Below, in pieces: positions 54,440 through 62,300 of a stretch of DNA of 64,000 nucleotides. Position numbers and translations under genes: made by a program. This DNA is from Aeoliella mucimassa. GTDB taxonomy: Bacteria; Planctomycetota; Planctomycetia; Pirellulales; Lacipirellulaceae. The notes beneath the pieces are model-generated. The model worked only from the letters and a program-made list of their open reading frames with translations. It was not told where the DNA came from and ran no database searches. The DNA is taken from NCBI RefSeq assembly GCF_007748035.1, contig NZ_CP036278.1, forward strand, positions 1,240,001 through 1,304,000, written 5' to 3'. Position 1 is the first letter of the stretch. Each line of letters starts with the position of its first letter.

Positions 54440-54745
54440 ATGGACGAGCAAGCGAAGCGGCAGCGGCCGACGTATAGCGATGAGTTCAAGCGAGACGCGG
54501 TGCGACTGGTAGTTGAGGAAGGTTATTCGTTCAAGGCAGCCTGCGAGGCGGTGGGGGTATGCGATGCCACGCTGCGGGCCTGGCACGCCAAATTGGCTCC
54601 CCCGCCGGAGCCGTGCGGTGACGACGCCACGGTCGAGGAGATGCGAGCCGAGATCGCTCGGCTCCGCAAACAACTCAAGCGGACCGAACTGGAACGAGAA
54701 ATCCTAAAAAAAGCCACGGCGTACTTTGCGAAGGAGTCGACATGA
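54440..54745 (+). CDS. IS3-family transposase OrfA
   Basis: 101 residues with the helix-turn-helix of OrfA: RPTYSDEFKRDAVRLVVEEG, YSFKAACEAVGVCDATLRAW, then a leucine-zipper-like helix (EIARLRKQLKRTELEREIL). It binds the element ends. A run of seven A's (54707-54713) near the end is a possible slippery site, and OrfB lies in the -1 frame, as expected for making an OrfAB fusion. The stop codon overlaps the OrfB start as ATGA. Confidence 0.92.
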   Translation: MDEQAKRQRPTYSDEFKRDAVRLVVEEGYSFKAACEAVGVCDATLRAWHAKLAPPPEPCGDDATVEEMRAEIARLRKQLKRTELEREILKKATAYFAKEST

Positions 54746-55626
54746 AGTACGCCTGGATTAGCGAGCACCGCGACTCCTTTCCGGTGGCCCTGATGTGCCA
54801 GCTCCTTCAGGTCAGTCGATCGGGCTACTACGACTCGGTCGACCGTCCGCGAAGTAAACGCTCCGAGCGGACGGCCAAGATTCACGAGTCCGTACGGCAG
54901 GTCTTCGAGGCAAGCGACACGATCTATGGTCCCCAGAAGATCGCTCACGAACTCCAGCAACACGAGGAGTTGGAGACGGCCTGTCGTAACACGGTGGCTT
55001 CTGCGATGAAAGAAATGGGCCTGAAAAGCCGAGTCCGTAAGCGGTTCACGCCGACGACGACCAAGGCGGATCCGTCCAAACAGCAAGCGCCGAACGTCTT
55101 GGATCGGGACTTCGATGCGGAGCGTCCGAACCAGAAATGGGTGACCGACATCACGTACTTGCCGACGCTGGCTGGTTGGGTGTACGTGGCGGTCGTCGTT
55201 GATCTGTTTAGCCGCAAGGTGGTAGGTTGGTCGATGAGTCATTCGCTGGCCACCCCGCTGGTGAGCGATGCGTTACGTCAAGCCATCGAGTCACGACAAC
55301 CACGTACTGGCGAACTGCTGCATCACAGTGATCGCGGTTGTCAGTACACGAGTGAGAGCTATCAACGGACCTTGCAGACACTTGGCATCGAGTGTTCGAT
55401 GAGCCGCCGGGGCAACTGCTACGACAACGCGGTTGCCGAGAGGTTCTTCTGGAGTCTGAAACATGAGTGGACGAAGCACTATGAGTACGCCGACCTTGAG
55501 TCAGCACGCCTGAGCGTATTCAAGTACATTGACATGTTCTACAATCGCCAGCGACTCCACCCGTCGCTGGGTTACACCCCCCCTGAAGCATTCGAAACCG
55601 ATAACGCCCCGACCGTAGCGGCGTAA
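54742..55626 (+). CDS. IS3-family transposase OrfB (DDE integrase)
   Basis: 294 residues, full length, with the catalytic triad in WVTDITYLPTLAGW (Asp), LLHHSDRGCQYTSESY (Asp) and CYDNAVAERFFWSLKHEW (Glu). The HTH_21-type N-terminal part (IYGPQKIAHEL) is present. The sequence is intact, so the element may be active. Its terminal ATGA start overlaps OrfA. Confidence 0.94.
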   Translation: MKYAWISEHRDSFPVALMCQLLQVSRSGYYDSVDRPRSKRSERTAKIHESVRQVFEASDTIYGPQKIAHELQQHEELETACRNTVASAMKEMGLKSRVRKRFTPTTTKADPSKQQAPNVLDRDFDAERPNQKWVTDITYLPTLAGWVYVAVVVDLFSRKVVGWSMSHSLATPLVSDALRQAIESRQPRTGELLHHSDRGCQYTSESYQRTLQTLGIECSMSRRGNCYDNAVAERFFWSLKHEWTKHYEYADLESARLSVFKYIDMFYNRQRLHPSLGYTPPEAFETDNAPTVAA

Positions 55627-55671
55627 CAGAATATGGCTCCCGCCGCTGTCCGAAAGTCTTGGGCTATCGCA

Positions 55672-55811
55672 CTACGCATAGCATACTTGCCTACGAGGCC
55701 AATCGTGCAGCCTAAAACCATACATGCGAGAACGAAGTATCGCAGTGAAAACCTATACTTATTTGGTGAATGGTGGTGCAATTTTAACAGCCTAGAAGGT
55801 GGTTTAATCAA
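55672..55811 (-). pseudogene. N-terminal fragment of the interrupted membrane-anchored gene
   Basis: The frame starts at 55811 with a short basic part (KLHHHSPNKYRFSLRYFVLA) and one hydrophobic helix (CMVLGCTIGLVGKYAM), typical of the anchor of planctomycete leucine-rich-repeat proteins, and then runs into the IS right end. Joined to the fragment at 54172 it would lack the middle of the protein and be out of frame, so a deletion accompanied or followed insertion. That both fragments belong to one gene is inferred. Confidence 0.5.
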
Positions 55812-55892
55812 AACTCAATAAAGTGGAAGTGATTAGATTTTCCGTGGCCTGTAGTGAGTGATCCATAAACCCATAGATCGTACTCGGTACAA

Positions 55893-55987
55893 GCCCCCCC
55901 GAGAAGTTCGAAGTCGAATACGCCCCGGCAGTAGCGGCGTAACAGAATGTGGCCACCGCTGCTCTCTAAAAGTGTTGGGTTATCGCA
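55893..55987 (+). mobile_element. Relic right end of a second IS copy
   Basis: ttcgaagtcgaatacgccccggcagtagcggcgtaacagaat matches the last codons of OrfB and the right end of the intact element (ttcgaaaccgataacgcccc...). It ends ...gggttatcgca. It is diverged at many positions. Confidence 0.75.
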
Positions 55988-56053
55988 GTATTCACAAGCT
56001 ATCCCTCGCTTAGCCATAGCATTGTAGTCAATCGACTAAGTTGAATCGAACGT

Positions 56054-56105
56054 TGCGATAGCCCAAGACTTTCGGACAGTGGCGGGAGCCGGAATAGTGG
56101 TTCCT
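56054..56105 (+). mobile_element. Solo left end of an IS copy
   Basis: tgcgatagcccaagactttcggacagtggcgggagccggaatagtggttcc is almost identical to the left end of the intact element. No orfA follows; the sequence changes right after about 50 bases. It lies 66 bases from the relic right end. Confidence 0.8.
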
Positions 56106-56223
56106 AGAGTGTGGGGCCGGGGGTGCTTGGCCCGCTCGAATAGATTTTCATGGGGAGCAAGAAATCCCACAAGTGATCTGCATTCGGCTCACTGCCGTTT
56201 GTTTGTGCTCGAAAGCAATCGAG

Positions 56224-56922
56224 TCACGCCAGGTCGAACAGCATCAGCTTCGCGTCTTGGCTGGCGGTGATCGTCAGTTCGGATTCGTCGGTGACCGACG
56301 CGCCGTCGCTGGTGCCGAGTGTTTCGCCATTCAGGGTGACTTGGCCTGCGAGCACTTGGAGCCAGGCGTAGCGGCCAGTTGGCAGCGTGTGATGACACGA
56401 CTTGGCTGGTTGCAGGTCGACCAGGTAGATGTTTGCGTCCTGGTTCACCAGCAGGCTGTTGTCGCGACCGTCGGCCGAGGCGACCAACTGCAAGCGGTTT
56501 TGTCGGGCGTCGCTGGCAAAGCCTTTTTGCTCGTAAACCGGCGTGAGATTCTTCGCCCGTGGGTGCAACCAGATTTGGTAGAAGTGCACCGGCTGGTCGC
56601 CGCTGGGGTTGTACTCGCTGTGGGTGATGCCGCTGCCAGCGGTGATGCGTTGGAACTCGCCGGCGTGCAGCACTTGGGTGTTGCCCATCGAGTCTTTGTG
56701 CTCCAACGCACCGCCGAGGACGTAGGTAACGATTTCGATATCGTAGTGAGCGTGGGTGCCAAAGCCTTCGCCGGGAGCAACGCGGTCTTCGTTAATCACT
56801 CGCAGCGATCGGAAGCCTACGTGGTCGGGGTCGAAGTAATTGGCGAACGAAAACGTGTGGTAGGTCTCGAGCCAGCCATGATTGGCGTGGCCACGATCAT
56901 GGGCTCTGCGAATGGTGAGCAT
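56224..56922 (-). CDS. Pirin family protein (YhhW-like)
   Basis: 232 residues with two cupin domains. The first holds the metal ligands HAHYD-E-H-type (FGTHAHYDIEIVTYVLGGAL and HSEYNPS), as in YhhW quercetin 2,3-dioxygenase-like pirins. The N-terminal RRAHDRGHANHGWLETYHTF and SFANYFDPDHVGFRSLRVIN are diagnostic. The in vivo substrate is unknown. It lies 60 bases after a MarR-type gene on the same strand, which probably controls both. Confidence 0.92.
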   Translation of the reverse strand: MLTIRRAHDRGHANHGWLETYHTFSFANYFDPDHVGFRSLRVINEDRVAPGEGFGTHAHYDIEIVTYVLGGALEHKDSMGNTQVLHAGEFQRITAGSGITHSEYNPSGDQPVHFYQIWLHPRAKNLTPVYEQKGFASDARQNRLQLVASADGRDNSLLVNQDANIYLVDLQPAKSCHHTLPTGRYAWLQVLAGQVTLNGETLGTSDGASVTDESELTITASQDAKLMLFDLA

Positions 56923-56982
56923 GTTGGGCTCGTCGTCTGCTTCGTTGTCTATCGATGGAGAGTGGCTAGTTGGCGAGAACCA

Positions 56983-57462
56983 TCAAGCAGAGCCTGTTAA
57001 CTCTTGGCTGGCACGCACTTTTTCCATCAGGCGGGTAATCTGAGTAAGTTCCGATTTGGGAAGGTGTCCCAATAGTTTTTGATGCAGTTCCAGTAGTGGC
57101 TTGTCCATCTTCTTGAGTAACTGCAGTCCACGGGGGGTGATGGACACATGGATTATTCGCCGATCTTCGCTGCTTCGCTGGCGCGAAACGAGTTGCTGTT
57201 TTTCGAGTCGGTCGATTAATCCGGTAATGGCGGGAACCACCTGAATCATCCGGTCGGCGATTTCCAGCGACGGTAATGGCTGGCCTTCGCCTCGCAGGAT
57301 GCGCAGCACGTTGTACTGCGACGAGGTCAAACCGTATTCACGGACAAACTTGCCAAAACGGTTCTGGAGCCGATCGCTGGTGCGGAGGATGTTTAAAGTT
57401 GCTTCCTGCGCAGGCGACTGAAATCCACTTTTCTTCTTAAGTTCGCTTTGCAATTTTGCCAT
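56983..57462 (-). CDS. MarR-family transcriptional regulator
   Basis: 159 residues from the ATG at 57462, with GGGGG nine bases before it. The winged helix is clear (TSSQYNVLRILRGEGQPLPS; IADRMIQVVPAITGLIDRLE; RSSEDRRIIHVSITPRGLQL). MarR proteins bind palindromic operators and often respond to phenolic compounds or oxidants. The next gene is a pirin; pirin/MarR pairs are common. A candidate operator lies about 100 bases upstream. Confidence 0.92.
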   Translation of the reverse strand: MAKLQSELKKKSGFQSPAQEATLNILRTSDRLQNRFGKFVREYGLTSSQYNVLRILRGEGQPLPSLEIADRMIQVVPAITGLIDRLEKQQLVSRQRSSEDRRIIHVSITPRGLQLLKKMDKPLLELHQKLLGHLPKSELTQITRLMEKVRASQELTGSA

Positions 57463-57560
57463 GCGTTTGACCCCCAAAATCGATGGCTGAACAAAAAACT
57501 TTATGTGTGAACTATTCCTGCGTCAAGTGTGAGCAGCGGTTCACCCCCGGTCGGCTGGCT

Positions 57561-57588
57561 GTTGTTTACCATTATGATGAGAAACAAC
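57561..57588. promoter_or_regulatory. Inverted repeat upstream of marR
   Basis: gttgttt (57561-57567) and aaacaac (57582-57588) are perfect 7-bp arms separated by 14 bases. This could be the MarR operator. No matching second copy is seen. Confidence 0.4.
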
Positions 57589-57620
57589 CATGGTCGTGAC
57601 TTTGTGTCACCACCTGGGGA

Positions 57621-59030
57621 TCAATAAGCCCCATCCTGTTTCAGCACCACCGCAAACGTGCGGAACAGAATCTTCATGTCCATCCACAGCGACCAATCGC
57701 GGATGTACTGATGATCGAAACGAATGCGACCCTCCATCTTGTCGAGCGTCTCGGTTTCGCCCCGGAAGCCCATCACCTGAGCCAGGCCGGTGATGCCCGG
57801 CTTTACTTTATGGCGGAGCATGTAGCCATCGATCAGCGGGCGGTACTGCTCGTTATGGGCCGAGGCATGAGGACGCGGGCCGACCAGCGACATGGTACCT
57901 TCGAGCACATTGAATAGCTGAGGCAACTCATCGAGCGACGTGCGGCGAAGCACCGCCCCGACGCGGGTCACGCGTTTGTCGTTCTTGGTCGCCTGCCGCA
58001 CGGCGTCGCCATTATCGCAGCAGGTCATGCTGCGGAACTTCCAGACGCGAATCTCCTGACCGTTGATGCCGTAACGCTTCTGACGGAAGAACACCGGGCC
58101 TCGGCTGGTGAGCTTCACCGCGGCGGCGATCAGCATCATCGGAAGTGCCGCTACTGCCAGGATGGCCGAGCCGAGTACCAGGTCGCTCATCCGTTTGAGC
58201 AGCCCATCGACACCATACAGCGGGTTTTCGAACACGCTCACGGCCGGCAAGCCATTGATGTTCGTCCAGCGGGCGTGCAGCAGGTTGAAGACGAAGAAGT
58301 CGGGCACGATGTACACGCTGGCGGTTGTATCGCCCAGAGCGGCCAGCACCTGCTGAATCCGTTTTTCGGCTCGCATGGGGAAGGTAATGTAGACGATGTC
58401 GACCGAGCCACGTTTGGCGGCGGTTACCAGCTCGCTGAGAGATCCCGCGTGCGGGCCTAGCTCCTCTGGCAGCTCAGCGGTGCGGCTGCGGGGGCGATCG
58501 TCGAAGAAGCCGGCCACGCGAAGGCCCAGCCCGGGCGAGTATTGCAGGTTGCGGGCGAGCTGGATGCCGAGCTCGTTGATGCCGACGATGGCCACGGTTT
58601 TGGTGTTGAAGCCGCGGGAGCGGAGGAATTGCTGCAGCTTACGAAGCAGCACCCGCCCGGCCAGCATGGCCAGCGGGGTAGCCAGCACCCAGTAGAGCTT
58701 GGTGTGGTAGTGCAGGTGGGCGTTGAAGTTGGTGAGCATACCGAGGCCCAACAGCACCGGCACCGCGTAGGCCCAAGTGAGCAGAATGCAGCTCAACTCG
58801 CGTCGCAGGCTGGCTCCCCGCCAGCTACGGTATAAACCGCTCAGCTCGGAGACGGTTTGATGGACGAGAATGGCCGCAGCCGACAGGGCCAGCCACTCGT
58901 TGACCGTCATTCCAGGGGTAAAGTCGAGTGCCGAGAACATGCAGATCGCGATCAGGATTCCATCGATCAGGCGATGCAAGCTGTTCATCGGCGAGGCGTA
59001 TTCGGCAATACCACGAGAAACTGGAGACAT
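57621..59030 (-). CDS. WcaJ-type undecaprenyl-phosphate sugar phosphotransferase
   Basis: 469 residues from the ATG at 59030; no strong ribosome-binding site is seen. Four N-terminal membrane helices (about 15-130), a CoA-binding-like Rossmann part (NTKTVAIVGINELGIQLARN), a re-entrant helix near 280-305, and the bacterial sugar transferase domain (SRGPVFFRQKRYGINGQEIR, VWKFRSM; RTSLDELPQLFNVLEGTMSL, VGPRP; KVKPGITGLAQVMGFRGET). It starts exopolysaccharide synthesis by placing a sugar phosphate on undecaprenyl phosphate. No other polysaccharide genes are seen in the window. Confidence 0.9.
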   Translation of the reverse strand: MSPVSRGIAEYASPMNSLHRLIDGILIAICMFSALDFTPGMTVNEWLALSAAAILVHQTVSELSGLYRSWRGASLRRELSCILLTWAYAVPVLLGLGMLTNFNAHLHYHTKLYWVLATPLAMLAGRVLLRKLQQFLRSRGFNTKTVAIVGINELGIQLARNLQYSPGLGLRVAGFFDDRPRSRTAELPEELGPHAGSLSELVTAAKRGSVDIVYITFPMRAEKRIQQVLAALGDTTASVYIVPDFFVFNLLHARWTNINGLPAVSVFENPLYGVDGLLKRMSDLVLGSAILAVAALPMMLIAAAVKLTSRGPVFFRQKRYGINGQEIRVWKFRSMTCCDNGDAVRQATKNDKRVTRVGAVLRRTSLDELPQLFNVLEGTMSLVGPRPHASAHNEQYRPLIDGYMLRHKVKPGITGLAQVMGFRGETETLDKMEGRIRFDHQYIRDWSLWMDMKILFRTFAVVLKQDGAY

Positions 59031-59354
59031 GGGCAATTGGCTTTAACAGGGGAAGTTCCAGAGCAAGACACCAGAGTAGAAAGCAATCGCCGTGCCGAGC
59101 CTTTTTTTGGCGAAATCTTTTGGTTTTGTTGACCCCCTTGTGGACATTTTGCAACACGTTGTTTCGAGAAGACGACATTGGAATTCTTCCTTGTTTTGTA
59201 GGGAACTTCCACTTTCGCAATCTCGTCCAAGTGGCGTATGTTGGCGGTTGCAGCAGACACCCCTCCTGATCTTCTCCATGAAGAGCCGAGGAGCGTGGAC
59301 TCGTCGCTGGCCGGCCAGCTTGGACCCTCCGTTACTTTCCCTCTAGCTCTCCAT
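59031..59354. other. Divergent intergenic region
   Basis: It separates the minus-strand WcaJ-like gene and the plus-strand macroglobulin gene. T-rich tracts near 59101-59130 suggest a promoter area. No gene, RNA or operator was recognised. Confidence 0.4.
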
Positions 59355-62300
59355 ATGCAGATGACTACGCTACGCTCCCGCAAAACCCTGTTTACCTCGC
59401 TTCTGGTGCTCACGGTGGCCACTACCGTGGTGCTGGCGGCCGAGGCCATCACCGGCGTGCCGACCCAACAACAGGCGAACAAAATGGTTCAGGACGGAAA
59501 CTTCAAGGAAGCCCTCGCGGCGTTTCGCGAGCGACTTGCCTCGTCCGACGTGCCTGGCACTCAGCTCAATACCGAACTGCCCACTGCAGTGCAGTGCTTG
59601 CAGCGACTGAATCAAATGAGTGAGTTCGACGCGTTGATCGAGTCGACCCTCGACGCCCATCCCGACGACTGGCGAGTGCTAGCGTCGGCGGCGAACCAGT
59701 TCCGCAGCGTGGAGCACTACGGTTACCTGATCTCGGGCGAGTTCCAGCGCGGACACCATCGCGGCGGCGGTAAGGTGATGCACGCGACCCTTCGCGATCA
59801 GGTGCGGGCATTGCAACTGCAACTCAAAGCCTTGGAACTCGTCGGGGCCGACGAGCGGGCCACCAGCGAAGACAAAGCCCGCACCGCCCGGCAGTTGGCC
59901 GAGACCCTGCTGCAAGGCAACGGTGGCAACGCTGGCTGGCGACTGCAGATGCTGACCGACCTGGAGACGCTGCCCGACTACGAAGAAGGTTGGGGCTACT
60001 ACGGCGGCAACCAGGGGGCACCCGTCAACGAAGACAACACCCCGGTGTTCCACAACCTGCCCGAAAGCTGGGACGCGGCCACCAGCGATGGCGAGCGTTG
60101 GCGGTGGGCCCTGTATCGCATGGTGAAGTTCGACGCGAACACGAAGTGGGACGAGCTAACGATCCGTGGCGACTTTCTCCGTAGCCAGTTCGGCGTGCAA
60201 ACGCTCGGCGGTATGTTGCAACCGCTGATCGCCCGCGCCGAGGCCAGTGGCGAGCAAAGCGTCTACTCGCTGCACACGCTCGAAGACACCGAAACCCTCG
60301 CCCGACTCGCTACTGGCGTGCAGCGATTCACCCTGCCGGACGAACATAACTTCATCAAGCTCTATCAGCAGGCAATACTCATTGGGTCGCCGAAAGAACA
60401 AGATCCGAAGCCTCACGTTTACGAAGCGGCTATCCGACTCGCAGGTTTGTATGCTGATCGACGTCAGTATCCCAAAGCAGCGGTGAATTGGGAGTTGGCA
60501 CTCGAAATGGCCCCGCAGGACCACAACCGTCAGTGGGTGCAGGAGCAGATCGACCAGATCAAGAAGCCTTGGGGACAGTTTGAACCAACGCAGTTGCAGG
60601 CTTCGGAAGCGGCCTCGAAGTTCGAGTTTCGCCATCGCAACGCCACGCAGGTGGAATTCACCGCCCATGCGATTAAGGTTCGCGAGTTGCTCGACGATGT
60701 GAAAGCCTACTTGAAGAGCAAGCCGCGGGAACTCGACTGGCAGAAGGTGCAGATCGATAACATCGGCAACCGGTTAGTGCACGAGAACCAGCAGAAGTAC
60801 CTCGGCGAGCAAGTCGCCCAATGGAAGCTGGAACTCAAGGCCCGCGAGAACCACTTCGATAGTCGCGAGTCGGTAACTGCTCCGCTCAACAAAGCAGGAG
60901 CTTACCTGATTACCGCGAAGGTGGCCGACGGAAACATCTCGAAGATGGTGATGTGGGTGGCCGATACAGCGATTGTCAGTAAAAAGCTGGCAACCGAGAC
61001 CCAGTACTTTGTTGCCGACGCGAACAATGGGCAACCGATCGAGAAAGCCAACATCGAGCTGTTTGGCTACCGATTGAACCGCCCGAAGCCGAACGAGACC
61101 CAGATTGATATCAAGCAATCGGCCGAGTTCACCGATGCCAACGGCCTGGCGATGGTGCCGATCGACAGCGATCCGCAAGCGAGTCGCTATCAATGGCTGG
61201 TGATTGCCACGACTCCCAGCGGTCGCATGGCGTATTTGGGCTTTGATCGGATTTGGGTGAACCAGAGGAATCAATCGCAGTACGATCGCGTGAACGCGTT
61301 CGCGGTAACCGATCGCCCGGTCTACCGCCCTGGTCAGACGGTGAAGTTCAAAATCTGGGTCGGCCGCTCGAACTACGAAGCCCCTATGCAAAGTGAGTTC
61401 GCTCACAAATCGTTCCAGTTGGAAATGCACAACCCCCGCGGCGAGCGCGTGGTTAACAAGCAAGTCACGGCCAACGCATTCGGTGGCATCGCTGGTGAGT
61501 TCGAACTGGAAACCGGCGCGACGCTCGGGCAATACCGTTTCCAACTCGTCAACTACGGCGGCGGCACCTTCCGAGTCGAAGAGTACAAGAAACCGGAGTT
61601 CGAAGTAACGGTCGACGCTCCCAGCGAACCCCTCGCGCTCGGCGATACGTTCGAGGCGACCATCGCGGCGAAGTATTACTTCGGCGAGCCTGTTCGCGAA
61701 GGGACCGTAAAGTACAAAGTCACCCGCACGTCGCGCGACACACAGTGGTTCCCCGTGGGGCGGTGGGACTGGCTGTATGGCCGCGGCTACTGGTGGTTTG
61801 GCTACGACTACGAGTGGTATCCCGGATGGAACGAATGGGGCTGCCGAATGCCGGCGCCCTGGTGGGGATGGAATCGTCCCCAGCCGCCGGAAGTGGTTGC
61901 TGAGGGCGAGGCCCCGCTCGACGAAGAGGGCAAGCTGAAGATCACCATCGATTCGGCGCTGGCGAAGGAGTTGCACCCCGATCAGGATCACGACTATCGC
62001 ATCGAAGCCGAAGTGGTCGACCAGTCGCGTCGCACCATCACCGGCAGCGGTTCGGTGCTCGTCGCCCGCAAGCCGTTCGAGGTGTTTGCCTGGACCGATC
62101 GTGGCTACTACCACACCGGCGATACCGTGACCGCACGGTTCCAAGCCCGCCAGCCCGATGGCACGCCGGTCGAGGGCAAAGGCAAGCTTCGGCTGCTCTC
62201 CATCGCGTACGACGCCGAAGGCAAGCCGACCGAGACCGAGGTTCGCAGTTGGGAGGTCGATACTAATGGACAAGGCACTGCGGAGCTGCAGATTAAGGCT

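Larger units (their letters stand above)
54372..55671 (+). mobile_element. IS3-family insertion sequence, about 1300 bp
   Basis: Terminal inverted repeats begin TGCGATA(A/G)CCCAAGACTTT and match over about 37 bases with few changes. They enclose orfA and orfB of the IS3 type. No short direct repeat of the flanks is visible (left flank ...aaatgt, right flank ctacgc...). It interrupts a minus-strand leucine-rich-repeat gene. Confidence 0.9.

Noticed and set aside
56173-57000. Plus-strand frame of 275 codons opposite the pirin gene
   Set aside because: It has no family resemblance, and the minus-strand pirin is unambiguous.
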